Origin: Clostridia bacterium
Lineage (GTDB): Bacteria > Bacillota > Clostridia > Christensenellales > Borkfalkiaceae
NCBI GenBank assembly: GCA_017536205.1
Contig: JAFXHX010000010.1
Coordinates: 1-64,000 of the forward strand
DNA: 64,000 bases
Reading direction: 5' to 3'
The first letter of the stretch is position 1, and each line of letters begins with the position of its first letter. Position numbers and translations under genes: made by a program. The notes beneath the pieces were generated by a model. It made no database searches and was not told the DNA's origin. It worked only from the letters and a program-made list of their open reading frames with translations. Positions 27,056 to 35,856 of this stretch are shown here, piece after piece.

Positions 27056-27727
27056 TTACCGTTTTGCTAGTTTTTCAAGCGCAAGGCGGGCAACCTCTTG
27101 CTCGGCTAGTTGTTTTTTTCCTTGTTTGGTTGCTTTTGCAATAAGCACACCGTCGATATAGAGTGCAACAGTGTGAGTTGGGTCGTTATCTAAACCCGAT
27201 TTATCTACCGTTTCGTATTTTACTTCGTGGCGATATTTAGAAACGTATTCGTTAAGTTCGCTTTTATAATCGGTTTTATTTAGGCTAGTACCATCGCTTT
27301 TTATAATAAAGTTATAAATAAAGTTTTTGCAGGGCTCGTAACCACCGTCTAAATACATTGCGCCTATAAGCGATTCAACTAGATTTTCCCTTAAATTATC
27401 GGTAATTTTAACGTTTTCTCCAAGCAAAAGTTCGCTTTCTATTCCAAGGTTATAGCAAACGCTTGCAAGGGGTTTACTTGAAACTATCGACTGTTTTTTA
27501 AAGGTCATTTTACCTTCGCTTAACTCGCCTAACTTATAAAGGTATTCGCTTACGACAAGCCCTAAAACGCTATCGCCTAAAAACTCTAAACGCTCGTTAT
27601 TTTTTTCGCCTGCTTTTTCGTTGGCAAACGATGCATGAGTAAAGGCGTTTAATAAAAGTTCTTTGTCGCCAAACTCGTAACCTATTATTTTTTCTACGAA
27701 ACCGTAATTTATTTTCATATTAGTCAA
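27056..27727 (-). CDS. rnc: ribonuclease III
   Basis: This 223-residue enzyme cleaves double-stranded RNA, including rRNA precursors. NERLEFLGDSVLGLVVSEYL is the catalytic signature, a second acidic motif LVESLIGAMYLDGG follows, and a C-terminal double-stranded-RNA-binding domain starts near residue 150 (DYKSELNEY...). It overlaps plsX by 8 nt. Confidence 0.97.
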   Translation of the reverse strand: MTNMKINYGFVEKIIGYEFGDKELLLNAFTHASFANEKAGEKNNERLEFLGDSVLGLVVSEYLYKLGELSEGKMTFKKQSIVSSKPLASVCYNLGIESELLLGENVKITDNLRENLVESLIGAMYLDGGYEPCKNFIYNFIIKSDGTSLNKTDYKSELNEYVSKYRHEVKYETVDKSGLDNDPTHTVALYIDGVLIAKATKQGKKQLAEQEVARLALEKLAKR

Positions 27728-28742
27728 AAGTTAAAGATTTTATATCTTCTCTATTTAAAACTTCAAAAATCTCTTCTCTTATATCTTCTTTAATTGCTTG
27801 TTCGGCTTGGAAAAGAGTTGCTTTAAACGCAGGTGATTTCGAAGAGCCGTGAGTTTTGCAAATAGTGCCGTTAACACCTAAAAATACTGCGCCACTGCGA
27901 CTGTTGTAGTCCATTTGCTTCATAGTCTTTTTAAAGGCTTTTTTCATAAGTAAAAAGCCCATTTTAGCCTTGAACGAAGACATAATGTTTTCTTTTAAAA
28001 TGGCAATTATAGCGTTTGCAGCGCCTTCAATTGACTTAACTGCAACGTTACCGCTAAACCCGTCCGTTACGACAACGTCGTATTCGCCGGTTAAAATATC
28101 TCTACCTTCGATATTACCTGCAAAGTTAATGGTTTTAATTTGCTTTAACGCCTTGAAAGTTGCGTGAGTAAGTTCGTTGCCCTTTTGGTCTTCAGTGCCG
28201 TTGCAAAGTAGTCCTATTCTGGGGTTTTTAACTCCACCTATACGGCGCATATAAATATCTGCCATAAGCGCAAAGTGAACAAGGTTTTGGGGCTTGCAGT
28301 CTGCGTTAGCGCCACAGTCCATAAAAAGCGTTGGATTTCCTTTAATGGTAGGAAGTAAAGTTCCAAGCGCAGGGCGTGAAACGCCTTTAATTCTACCCGT
28401 TAACAAAACTCCCGCAGTTAAAAGCGCACCCGTTGAGCCTGCCGACACAAAAGCGTCGTACTCGCCCGTTTTAAGCGCTTTTAAGCCAACCGTTATAGTT
28501 GAATCGGGCTTTTGTTTAAAAGCCGTTGTGGGCGCTTCGTGGCAGGTTATAATTTCAGTTGCGTTCATTATTGATATGTTCTTTTTAGAATAGCCGTTCT
28601 CTTCAAAAATCTTGTTGATAACGTCTTCCATACCAACGAGGCAAACTTCGCAAGCACCGCCTTCTGCAATATATTCTACTGCGCCTTTAATAACTTCAAG
28701 TGGCGAATTATCTCCACCAAACGCATCTAATAAAATCTTCAT
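27720..28742 (-). CDS. plsX: phosphate acyltransferase PlsX
   Basis: This 340-residue enzyme makes acyl-phosphate from acyl-ACP for the first step of phospholipid synthesis with PlsY. DAFGGDNSP and FVSAGSTGALL, then TDGFSGNVAVKSIEGAA, are typical. The usual partners fabD and acpP are not here; acpP is alone at 60717-60941. It starts 9 nt after asnS. Confidence 0.97.
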   Translation of the reverse strand: MKILLDAFGGDNSPLEVIKGAVEYIAEGGACEVCLVGMEDVINKIFEENGYSKKNISIMNATEIITCHEAPTTAFKQKPDSTITVGLKALKTGEYDAFVSAGSTGALLTAGVLLTGRIKGVSRPALGTLLPTIKGNPTLFMDCGANADCKPQNLVHFALMADIYMRRIGGVKNPRIGLLCNGTEDQKGNELTHATFKALKQIKTINFAGNIEGRDILTGEYDVVVTDGFSGNVAVKSIEGAANAIIAILKENIMSSFKAKMGFLLMKKAFKKTMKQMDYNSRSGAVFLGVNGTICKTHGSSKSPAFKATLFQAEQAIKEDIREEIFEVLNREDIKSLTFD

Positions 28743-28751
28743 AAGTGCTCC

Positions 28752-30146
28752 TTAATAATCAAGATTTGAAACCGTTCTTGGGAACGGGATTACGTCGCGA
28801 ATATTTGAAATGCCAGTTAAGTACATTATCATACGCTCAAAGCCTAAACCAAAGCCTGCGTGGGTAACGCCACCAAACCTACGAAGGTTTAAGTACCAGT
28901 CGTAATCTTTTTCTTTAAGGCCCATTTCGTTTATTCTTGCCCTTAAAACGTCTTCACGCTCTTCTCTTTGCGAGCCACCTATAAGTTCGCCTATTCCAGG
29001 AACTAAAAGGTCGCTTGCGGCAACCGTTTTGCCATCGTCGTTAAGGCGCATATAGAACGCTTTAATTTCCTTTGGATAATCGGTTAAAAATACAGGCTTT
29101 TTAAACACTTCTTCGGTAATGAAACGCTCGTGTTCAGATTGAAGGTCGCAACCCCAGTATACGGGATATTCAAACTTATCTTTATAAGGCTCTAAAATCT
29201 TAATTGCTTCGGTGTAAGGTAATCTTACAAACTCGTTAGAAACAACGTTGTTAAGCCTTTCAAGTAAGCCTTTATCAACGAAAGCGTTTAAGAACTCAAG
29301 TTCGTCTTTACACGTTTTCATAACGTGGTTAATTATTGCTTTAACCATACCTTCGGCAACGTCCATATCGCCTTGAAGGTCGCAAAAAGCCATTTCAGGC
29401 TCTATCATCCAAAACTCTGCTGCGTGGCGAGCGGTGTTAGACCTTTCCGCCCTAAACGTTGGGCCAAAGGTGTAAACCTTGCCAAATGCTAGCGCATACG
29501 CTTCTGCCGAAAGTTGGCCAGAAACCGTTAAACTTGCAGGTTTTTCAAAAAAGTCTTCTTTATAATCGACTGCGCCGTTTGTTTTGGGAACGCTATTTAG
29601 GTCAAGCGTGGTTACTTGGAACATTGCGCCTGCACCTTCACAGTCAGACCCCGTGATAATGGGCGTGTTAACGTAAACGAAGCCGTTTGAATTAAAGTAG
29701 TTGTGAATTGCAAAAGCCGCTTCACTTCTAATTTTAAACACGGCGTTAAAGGTGTTAGTTCTTGGGCGAAGATAAGCAATTTCACGCAAATACTCGAAAG
29801 AGTGGCGCTTTTTTTGCAAGGGATAATCGGGAGTTGAAGTGCCTTCAACTTCAATTTCGGTTGCGTTAATTTCAAAAGGTTGTTTAGCGTTAGGAGTTAA
29901 AATTACAGTGCCCGTTACTTTTAAAGACGCGCCTACGTTTTGGCGAGCAATATCATCGTAATTACCTACTTTTGCACGCTCGAAAACTATTTGAACGCTT
30001 TTAAACGAACTACCGTCGTTAAGTTCAATAAAGCCAAAGGCTTTACTATCACGAATAGTTCTTGCCCAACCCATAACGGTTACAAGTTTACCTTCAAATG
30101 CCTGCGAGTTATTAAATATTTCTTTTAAACAAGTTCTTTTAAGCAT
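28752..30146 (-). CDS. asnS: asparaginyl-tRNA synthetase
   Basis: This 464-residue class II synthetase charges tRNA-Asn. It has an N-terminal OB-fold anticodon-binding domain ([20 protein letters not shown]), motif 2 ([28 protein letters not shown]) and motif 3 ([15 protein letters not shown]). No T-box leader is visible in the short upstream region. It heads the plsX-rnc-smc-ftsY string; a TATAAT box (upstream on the minus strand, near 30200) exists but its -35 is poor. Confidence 0.97.
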   Translation of the reverse strand: MLKRTCLKEIFNNSQAFEGKLVTVMGWARTIRDSKAFGFIELNDGSSFKSVQIVFERAKVGNYDDIARQNVGASLKVTGTVILTPNAKQPFEINATEIEVEGTSTPDYPLQKKRHSFEYLREIAYLRPRTNTFNAVFKIRSEAAFAIHNYFNSNGFVYVNTPIITGSDCEGAGAMFQVTTLDLNSVPKTNGAVDYKEDFFEKPASLTVSGQLSAEAYALAFGKVYTFGPTFRAERSNTARHAAEFWMIEPEMAFCDLQGDMDVAEGMVKAIINHVMKTCKDELEFLNAFVDKGLLERLNNVVSNEFVRLPYTEAIKILEPYKDKFEYPVYWGCDLQSEHERFITEEVFKKPVFLTDYPKEIKAFYMRLNDDGKTVAASDLLVPGIGELIGGSQREEREDVLRARINEMGLKEKDYDWYLNLRRFGGVTHAGFGLGFERMIMYLTGISNIRDVIPFPRTVSNLDY

Positions 30147-30279
30147 AATTTCACCTATATTTTATTAAAGTGCGTAAAAATACGTATAAATTATAACATA
30201 TAATTTATGGTTTTGCTACCTTTTTTTTAAAGTTTATTTAATATTTGTAATAAATTATCTCTAATGCGCACTACAATTA

Positions 30280-30306
30280 AAAACGCGCCCAAGTTGAGCG
30301 CGTTTT
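30280..30306 (-). terminator. terminator after the small ORF and rubrerythrin
   Basis: GC-rich stem AACGCGC with GCGCGTT (30282-30288 and 30298-30304), with an A run on the plus-strand side reading as U on the minus strand. Confidence 0.65.
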
Positions 30307-30307
30307 G

Positions 30308-30415
30308 TTAGTCTTTTTTAGTTGGCTCGGGTAAAGTTACGTCTTCCCCACCCGATATTTCGCTTATATATTCTAAATACTCTTTATCATTTAACGTTTT
30401 AATATTTTTTGACAT
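30308..30415 (-). CDS. small ORF, 35 residues, unknown function
   Basis: This short reading frame has an ATG at 30415, AGGAGA 5-6 nt upstream, and a TAA immediately before a terminator. It encodes 35 residues beginning MSKNIKTLNDKEYLEYI and containing SGGEDV, acidic in the middle and ending PTKKD, with no membrane helix. It lies 36 nt after rubrerythrin on the same strand, so it is probably co-transcribed. The good ribosome binding site and the tight fit before the terminator favour a real gene. I do not recognise the family. Confidence 0.5.
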   Translation of the reverse strand: MSKNIKTLNDKEYLEYISEISGGEDVTLPEPTKKD

Positions 30416-30451
30416 AACTTTCTCCTAAAATAATCAACTTTACGCGATATT

Positions 30452-31048
30452 TTATATTTGCAAATACTGTGGTAAAGTTATTTCAAACGTTTCACGTTTT
30501 GCTAGGCAAAGCGGGCATTTTTCAGGTGCAACGGTTGCTTTTATAATATGACCACAACTTGGGCAAATCCAGTCTTTATCTTTATCAGAATTGAATAATT
30601 TTTTAGATTTTACTTTGTCGTATAAATATAAAAGTATTTTTTTGTGTTTAAGTTCAACTTTTCTTATCATATCGAAAAGCCCTGCAATTTCACTAAACCC
30701 TTCTTCTTTTGCCGTTTTATAAGCGCGCATATAAAACTTTGCCTCGTCTTCTTCATCTTCGGCAACGAGTTTTAAGTTTTCGGTTAAGTCCCACTTTTGT
30801 CTAAACGGAAGAGTAAGCGAAATCTTTTCGTTTTCGATAATTTCTTTACTTGCGTTTTGTATATGAGTGTAAAGCATACGCGCGTGATTAAACTCTTGAT
30901 AAGCAATTTTATCGGTTATTTTTGCAAGCCCTTCAAAGCCGTTCATACGCTGACCGTATTCAACGAATTCGTACCTAGTTCTTGCGGCACACTCTGCAAT
31001 AAACGCCTTTTTTAAATATTCGTAAGTTTTAGATGATTTTAATTCCAT
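30452..31048 (-). CDS. rubrerythrin
   Basis: This 198-residue non-haem di-iron protein protects anaerobes by reducing peroxide. A ferritin-like four-helix domain carries the paired E and ExxH ligands (AECAARTRYEF; AYQEFNHARM; EDEEDEAKFYM; VELKHKKILL), and a C-terminal rubredoxin-like iron site has two CxxC pairs (CPSC and CPLC). GGAGG lies upstream of the ATG. It has no redox partner gene next to it. Confidence 0.93.
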   Translation of the reverse strand: MELKSSKTYEYLKKAFIAECAARTRYEFVEYGQRMNGFEGLAKITDKIAYQEFNHARMLYTHIQNASKEIIENEKISLTLPFRQKWDLTENLKLVAEDEEDEAKFYMRAYKTAKEEGFSEIAGLFDMIRKVELKHKKILLYLYDKVKSKKLFNSDKDKDWICPSCGHIIKATVAPEKCPLCLAKRETFEITLPQYLQI

Positions 31049-31100
31049 AAACTACCTCCGCTAGTAGTTATTGACAAAATTAAAATATTCTATACAAAAA

Positions 31101-31125
31101 AATAAACCCTCCTAAAAGGAGGGTT
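31101..31125 (-). terminator. uxu operon terminator
   Basis: A 9-bp stem (31105-31113 with 31117-31125) with a 3-nt loop; the plus-strand A run around 31096-31106 gives a U tract downstream of the SDR gene ending at 31136. Confidence 0.85.
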
Positions 31126-31135
31126 AAATATTGAA

Positions 31136-31981
31136 TTAAACACCGCTGTATGAAGCGAAACCACAGTCAATAGGAAGAACAACGCCCGTAATTGCCGAAG
31201 CCGACTTATCGTCGCAAAGGAATAACGTGCCACCGAGTAATTCGTCTGCATCAACAAATCTACCCATAGGCGTGCCTTTAAGTATTTTTTCACTTCTTGG
31301 CTTTGGCGTTCCATCTTCATTAAATAAAAGACTGTAGTTTTGAGCCGAAACAAGGAAACCGGGAGCAATAGCGTTACATCTAATACCAGTGCCTGCAAAG
31401 TGAGTAGCAAGCCACTGAGTAAAGTTAGAAATGCCCGCTTTTGCAGCAGAGTATGCAGGTATTTTAGTAAGCGGAGTGTAAGCGTTCATTGAAGAAATAT
31501 TTAAAATGCAACCTTTCTTTTTAGCAACTAAATCTTTAGCAAATACTTGCGTGGGAATTAAAGTGCCTTGGAAGTTAAGTTTAAATACGAAGTCAACGCC
31601 AGACGCATCAAGGTCAAAGAACGACTTACCGCCTTCTTTTGCTTCGTGTTGATATTCGTTATCGGTAGTTGCTCTTGGATTGTTACCACCAGCACCGTTA
31701 ACTAAAATATCGCAAGGACCAAGGTCTTTTAAAACTGCTTGGTGCACTTCTTCTAAAATATCGGCGTCTAAAACGTTTGCTTTGTAGCCTTCGCAAATAA
31801 AGCCTTCGGCTTTAATTTCATCGGCAAGTTTTTTAACTGCTTCTTCGTTTAAGTCAAGCGCGGCTACTTTAGCGCCTGATTGAGCAAACGCTCTTGCCAT
31901 TGCGCCACAAATAAGACCACCTGCACCCGTTACAACGACAACTTTACCGCTGTAATCTACGTTTAATGGAAGTTTTATCAT
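31136..31981 (-). CDS. uxuB: SDR oxidoreductase, probable D-fructuronate reductase / mannonate oxidoreductase
   Basis: This 281-residue short-chain dehydrogenase has the NAD(P)-binding glycine motif VTGAGGLICG (18-27), NGAGGNNP in the NNAG position, and the catalytic S-Y-K set (NISSMNAY...YSAAKAG). The long form with the NNPRATT insert matches SDRs encoded beside uxuA in Bacillota, which interconvert fructuronate and mannonate. The assignment rests mainly on the uxuA neighbour. It is the last gene of the operon. Confidence 0.8.
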   Translation of the reverse strand: MIKLPLNVDYSGKVVVVTGAGGLICGAMARAFAQSGAKVAALDLNEEAVKKLADEIKAEGFICEGYKANVLDADILEEVHQAVLKDLGPCDILVNGAGGNNPRATTDNEYQHEAKEGGKSFFDLDASGVDFVFKLNFQGTLIPTQVFAKDLVAKKKGCILNISSMNAYTPLTKIPAYSAAKAGISNFTQWLATHFAGTGIRCNAIAPGFLVSAQNYSLLFNEDGTPKPRSEKILKGTPMGRFVDADELLGGTLFLCDDKSASAITGVVLPIDCGFASYSGV

Positions 31982-31992
31982 AATAATTCTCC

Positions 31993-32625
31993 TTATAATA
32001 TATTTTTATAAAATGCTTTTAGCCATTCGTCGGCTATAACTTTTGCACCAGGAGCGTCGGGATGAACACCGTCGTCCATATAGCAAGAAACACCGTTTTT
32101 CTCTGCTAATGCAGTTAGCGTTTGTTGAAGTGGAACGAAAGTGCAACCGTATTCTCTTGCAAGTTTTTTAACTACTTCGGCGTATTTATACACTTCTTTA
32201 AAATGTTCAATATGCTCTTTTGTTGCCGTACCTTTTAAAACGTAAGGCTCCATAAGCATAATTTTAACGTTTGGAAGAACTTTTTTAGTGTCTTCAATTA
32301 GCATACGATAAACTTTTTCAAATCTATCTAGTTCAACGCCGTTATGGTTAATAATTTCGTGCCACACGTCGTTAACACCTATTAAGATACTTAAAACGTC
32401 GGGGTTTTCGTTCCAAACGTCGCGTTTTACGCGCCCGTATAAATCGACTATTCTATCGCCACCTATTCCCCTGTTTACAACTTCGAAACGGTTTGGATAT
32501 TTAGCCAAAAGGTCGGCACTTGCTAAAAAGACGTAACCTTCGCCGTATGCAAACGCCGAACGAGTAACGGCGTTACGGTCTCTACCCATATCGGTGATAG
32601 AGTCTCCGAAAAAAAGTATTTTCAT
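31993..32625 (-). CDS. SGNH/GDSL-family hydrolase, probable carbohydrate esterase
   Basis: This 210-residue serine esterase has the SGNH blocks: FGDSITDMG (nucleophile Ser in block I), GIGGDR (block II Gly), LIGVNDVWHE (block III Asn) and DGVHPDAPG (catalytic Asp-His). It has no signal peptide. Its place between uxuA and the SDR (9 and 11 nt gaps) suggests removal of acetyl groups from uronate-containing or xylan-derived oligosaccharides in the cytoplasm; the substrate is inferred from context only. Confidence 0.85.
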   Translation of the reverse strand: MKILFFGDSITDMGRDRNAVTRSAFAYGEGYVFLASADLLAKYPNRFEVVNRGIGGDRIVDLYGRVKRDVWNENPDVLSILIGVNDVWHEIINHNGVELDRFEKVYRMLIEDTKKVLPNVKIMLMEPYVLKGTATKEHIEHFKEVYKYAEVVKKLAREYGCTFVPLQQTLTALAEKNGVSCYMDDGVHPDAPGAKVIADEWLKAFYKNIL

Positions 32626-32634
32626 AGTGCTATT

Positions 32635-33717
32635 TTATTTATTATCGTATCTTTCAAGGCTATCCCAAACGCCAAGCATATACATAATGCCAAGCGCACG
32701 GTCGTATAAACCGTAACCAGGTCTAACGGTACCAGGGCCTTCAGTCCATAAATGCCTGCCGTGGTCGGGACGGATATAACCGTCAAAGCCACAGTCGTGA
32801 TATGCTTTTAAGATTTCTAAAATACCCGTGTCGCCGTCACAGTCACGATGGCTTCTTTCTTGGAAGTCGCCGTTTTCGAAGTGCTTAACGTTTCTAATGT
32901 GAGCAAAAGCAATTCTATCGCAGTGCTTTCTAACGATTTCTGCAACGTTGTTGTTGGGGTTAGCGTTTAAACTACCCGAGCAAAGCGTTAAGCAGTTATA
33001 TTCGTCGTCTACCATATTTAAAAACTTAGCAATACTTGCTTCGTCAACGAGTAATCTTGGTAAACCGAAGATATCCCACGGTGGGTCGTCCATATGAATT
33101 GCCATTTTAATATCGCATTCACGGCAAGTGGGCATAATTGCTTCAAGGAAGTATTTTAAGTTAGCCCAAAGTTTTTCGTGGTCAACGCCTTCGTAAGCCT
33201 TGAAAAGTTCGTCGAGCTTAGCCATACGTTCTGGTTCCCAACCAGGGAAAGACATATTGTATTTTTCAGTGAAATCAAGAATATACTTCGCCATAGCGTT
33301 GTAATCGTCTTGAATCATATTCTTTTCATAGAAAAGTGCGGTAGACCCGTCGCCAACTTCTTTGAAAAGGTTACTTCTAGTCCAGTCGAAAATGGGCATA
33401 AAGTTATAACAAATAACTTTAACGCCAAACTTAGAAAGGTTTTTAATGGTGGTTTTGTAGTTTTCGATATACTTATCTCTCGTAGGTAAGCCGATTTTAA
33501 TATCGTCGTGAACGTTAACCGATTCAACTACGTCCATATTAAAGCCGTATTCATCAAGTTGCTTTTTAACTTCGGCAATTTCTTCTTCATACCATATTTC
33601 GCCAGGCATTTTGTGGTGCAAAGCCCAAACGATACCTTCAACACCGGGGATTTGCTTAATGTCTGACAACTTGATACGGTCGTTACCTTCGCCGTACCAG
33701 CGGAACGTCATTTTCAT
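32635..33717 (-). CDS. uxuA: D-mannonate dehydratase
   Basis: This 360-residue enzyme converts D-mannonate to 2-keto-3-deoxygluconate in hexuronate breakdown. Diagnostic stretches are GVEGIVWALHHKMPGE, VICYNFMPIFDWTR, HMDDPPWDIFGLPR, LTLCSGSLNANP, and FAHIRNVK with HRDCDGDTG and YIRPDHGRHLW, which supply the metal-binding Cys, His and Asp residues. It is the first gene of uxuA-esterase-SDR. A KDG kinase and aldolase are not in the window. Confidence 0.97.
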   Translation of the reverse strand: MKMTFRWYGEGNDRIKLSDIKQIPGVEGIVWALHHKMPGEIWYEEEIAEVKKQLDEYGFNMDVVESVNVHDDIKIGLPTRDKYIENYKTTIKNLSKFGVKVICYNFMPIFDWTRSNLFKEVGDGSTALFYEKNMIQDDYNAMAKYILDFTEKYNMSFPGWEPERMAKLDELFKAYEGVDHEKLWANLKYFLEAIMPTCRECDIKMAIHMDDPPWDIFGLPRLLVDEASIAKFLNMVDDEYNCLTLCSGSLNANPNNNVAEIVRKHCDRIAFAHIRNVKHFENGDFQERSHRDCDGDTGILEILKAYHDCGFDGYIRPDHGRHLWTEGPGTVRPGYGLYDRALGIMYMLGVWDSLERYDNK

Positions 33718-33750
33718 AATAAATACTCCTATACCCTTTCGGGATTTAAC

Positions 33751-33771
33751 ATGATATGATAATTATATCAT
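33751..33771. promoter_or_regulatory. palindrome over the uxuA -10 box, candidate operator
   Basis: ATGATAT and ATATCAT arms (33751-33757 and 33765-33771) flank a 7-nt centre and cover the -10 box. The position fits a repressor site; no regulator gene is adjacent. The arms are AT-rich, so chance occurrence is possible. Confidence 0.45.
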
Positions 33772-33789
33772 ATTTTTAGCGATTTTCAA
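33762..33789 (-). promoter_or_regulatory. uxuA operon promoter
   Basis: On the minus strand, TTGAAA (33784-33789), a 16-nt spacer and TATAAT (33762-33767). Confidence 0.7.
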
Positions 33790-33840
33790 GGCTTTTTTAC
33801 TATTTTAGAAGGTAATTTTTAAATATTTTTTATTAAATTA

Positions 33841-33868
33841 AAAACCACCCTAGAAAACGGGTGGTTTT
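33841..33868 (-). terminator. aspS terminator
   Basis: A 10-bp perfect stem (33841-33850 with 33859-33868) has an 8-nt loop and an A-rich plus-strand flank, just downstream of aspS. Confidence 0.85.
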
Positions 33869-33872
33869 AGTT

Positions 33873-35675
33873 TTATTTTTTAGAAATGGGTTGAACGTGA
33901 AGTTCGTTAAGTTGCTTTTCTTCAACAAGGTCGGGCGCACCCGTCATTAAGCAAGATGCAGTTTGAACTTTGGGAAAAGCAATAACTTCTTTTATTGAAT
34001 CGGTTTTAGTAAGGAGCATTACGAGCCTATCAAGACCGAGCGCTAATCCACCGTGTGGTGGAGCGCCGTAACGGAAGGCTTCTACGAAGAAACCGAAACG
34101 CTCTTTAACGTCTTCGGGGGTAAAGCCAAGCACCGAAAACATTTTTTCTTGAACGTCACGACGGTGAATTCTAATTGAACCGCCACCCGCTTCTTGACCG
34201 TTGATAACTATATCGTAAGCCTTTGCCCTTGCCTTTTGAGGGTCGGTAAGGCAAAGTTCAATATCTTCGTCGAACGGAGCGGTGAACGGATGGTGAACTG
34301 CAACGAAACGTCCTTCTTCTTCGCTATAATCGAACATAGGAAACTCTGTAATCCAAAGAACGTCGTAACTGTTTTTGTCAATTAAGCCGTATTTTTCGGC
34401 AAGGTGTAAACGCAAGCCACCAAGAGTGTTAAACACAACGGCGTCTTTATCGGCGGCGAAAAATAACACGTCACCTTCTTCAAAGTTGAGCGCATCGCTA
34501 AACTCTTTTAAAGTTTCTTCGGTAAGGAACTTTAATATCGAGCCTTTAACTTCTTGACCTTGTGGGTGTGAAATCCAAGCAAGACCTTTTGCGCCTAACG
34601 TTTTAACGAATTCAACGAGCCCGTCTATATCTTTTCTAGAAAGTTTTGACGCAAAGCCCTTGGCGTTAATAGCCCTAACGCTACCCTTTACAATACCGTT
34701 TATTGATAGAGCGTCTTTAAACACTTTAAAGTCTGTTTTACTAGCAATATTTGAAACGTCTTTAAGTTCTAAACCAAAGCGAGTGTCTGGCTTATCAGAG
34801 CCAAAGCGTTCCATCGCTTCTTTATAAGGCATTTGACGGAAGTGCTCGCTACCAAGGTCTAAACCTATTGTTTCTTTAAATATAGCCTTTATTAAACCTT
34901 CAACGGGATATAACACGTCTTCAATCTTTTCAACGAAACTCATTTCTAAGTCGATTTGAGTGAACTCTGGTTGACGGTTAGCCCTTAAGTCTTCGTCACG
35001 GAAACACTTGGTAATTTGATAATATCTATCAAAACCCGAAACCATTAAGAGTTGCTTATAAAGTTGTGGCGATTGTGGAAGCGCGTAAAAACACGTTGGG
35101 TGTATTCTTGAAGGAACTAAATATTCCCTTGCGCCCTCTGGCGAAGATTTGCCGAGCATAGGCGTTTCAATTTCACAAAAATCAAGCGCGTCAAGGTAAT
35201 TTCTAGTTGCTTTGGTTACCTTGTGGCGCATAAATATATTGTTTTGAAGTACGGGACGGCGAAGGTCTAAATAACGGTATTTTAAACGTAAGTTTTCGTT
35301 AACGTCGGTATCGTCTAAAATCTCGAAAGGAGTGGTATCTGCTTCGGCAAGTATTTTAAGTTCGCTAACTAAAATCTCGATATCACCCGTGGCAATTTTG
35401 TCGGTTTTATTTTCCCTTTCGCGAACTGCGCCCGAAACGGCAAGAACGTATTCCGAACGGATAACGCTTGCTTTTTCAAACAATTCGGCATTTGCGCTAC
35501 TATCGAAAACTATTTGAACTAAACCGCTTTTATCTCTTAAATCAATAAAGATTAAACTGCCAAAGTTTCTTCTTTTTTGCACCCAACCGGTTACGGTTAC
35601 GTTAGCGCCAACGTTTTTAATGGACAATTCGCCACAGTAAACGGTACGCCTTAAATTACCCATAAGCTCTGCCAT
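33873..35675 (-). CDS. aspS: aspartyl-tRNA synthetase
   Basis: This 600-residue bacterial-type class II synthetase charges tRNA-Asp. It has an N-terminal OB fold (GWVQKRRNFGSLIFIDLRDKSG), motif 2 (QITKCFRDEDLRANRQPEFTQID), the bacterial GAD insert domain (about 285-415), and motif 3 (GGLALGLDRLVML). I chose the ATG at 35675, preceded by GGAGAGAATT; an in-frame TTG at 35687 overlaps that ribosome binding site. A gene for asparaginyl-tRNA synthetase is also present (28752), so this enzyme is probably discriminating. Confidence 0.97.
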   Translation of the reverse strand: MAELMGNLRRTVYCGELSIKNVGANVTVTGWVQKRRNFGSLIFIDLRDKSGLVQIVFDSSANAELFEKASVIRSEYVLAVSGAVRERENKTDKIATGDIEILVSELKILAEADTTPFEILDDTDVNENLRLKYRYLDLRRPVLQNNIFMRHKVTKATRNYLDALDFCEIETPMLGKSSPEGAREYLVPSRIHPTCFYALPQSPQLYKQLLMVSGFDRYYQITKCFRDEDLRANRQPEFTQIDLEMSFVEKIEDVLYPVEGLIKAIFKETIGLDLGSEHFRQMPYKEAMERFGSDKPDTRFGLELKDVSNIASKTDFKVFKDALSINGIVKGSVRAINAKGFASKLSRKDIDGLVEFVKTLGAKGLAWISHPQGQEVKGSILKFLTEETLKEFSDALNFEEGDVLFFAADKDAVVFNTLGGLRLHLAEKYGLIDKNSYDVLWITEFPMFDYSEEEGRFVAVHHPFTAPFDEDIELCLTDPQKARAKAYDIVINGQEAGGGSIRIHRRDVQEKMFSVLGFTPEDVKERFGFFVEAFRYGAPPHGGLALGLDRLVMLLTKTDSIKEVIAFPKVQTASCLMTGAPDLVEEKQLNELHVQPISKK

Positions 35676-35704
35676 AATTCTCTCCAAAACTGTTATTTTA
35701 TAAT

Positions 35705-35733
35705 ATTTTAATATTACTTAATAAAATTGTCAA
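35705..35733 (-). promoter_or_regulatory. aspS promoter
   Basis: On the minus strand, TTGACA (35728-35733), a 17-nt spacer and TAAAAT (35705-35710). Confidence 0.75.
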
Positions 35734-35784
35734 TCTTTTTATGCCCCACCCCGTTTAATTGTATTAAAAAATAATTATCATTTT

Positions 35785-35798
35785 CGAACATTTGTTTG
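35785..35798. promoter_or_regulatory. LexA/DinR-type SOS box 1
   Basis: CGAACATTTGTTTG matches the Bacillota SOS-box form CGAAC-N4-GTTYG. It overlaps the -35 box of the radical-SAM operon promoter. Confidence 0.75.
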
Positions 35799-35824
35799 AC
35801 TTTTTGTTTTGCTTGGTGTATAAT
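35796..35824 (+). promoter_or_regulatory. promoter of the radical-SAM/DUF4130 operon
   Basis: TTGACT (35796-35801), a 17-nt spacer and a perfect TATAAT (35819-35824), flanked on both sides by SOS boxes. Confidence 0.8.
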
Positions 35825-35825
35825 A

Positions 35826-35839
35826 TGAACAAATGTTTG
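35826..35839. promoter_or_regulatory. LexA/DinR-type SOS box 2
   Basis: TGAACAAATGTTTG lies directly after the -10 box and fits GAACRNRYGTTYG at every conserved position except the first outer base. Its centre is 41 bp from box 1, close to four helical turns. Confidence 0.8.
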
Positions 35840-35856
35840 CTTTTGGAGAATAGTTT

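Noticed and set aside
30147-30260. possible T-box leader upstream of asnS
   Set aside because: The region is too short and I see no T-box consensus or specifier stem; the same holds for aspS.
35676-35687. TTG start of aspS at 35687
   Set aside because: It coincides with the ribosome binding site for the ATG at 35675, which matches the family start.
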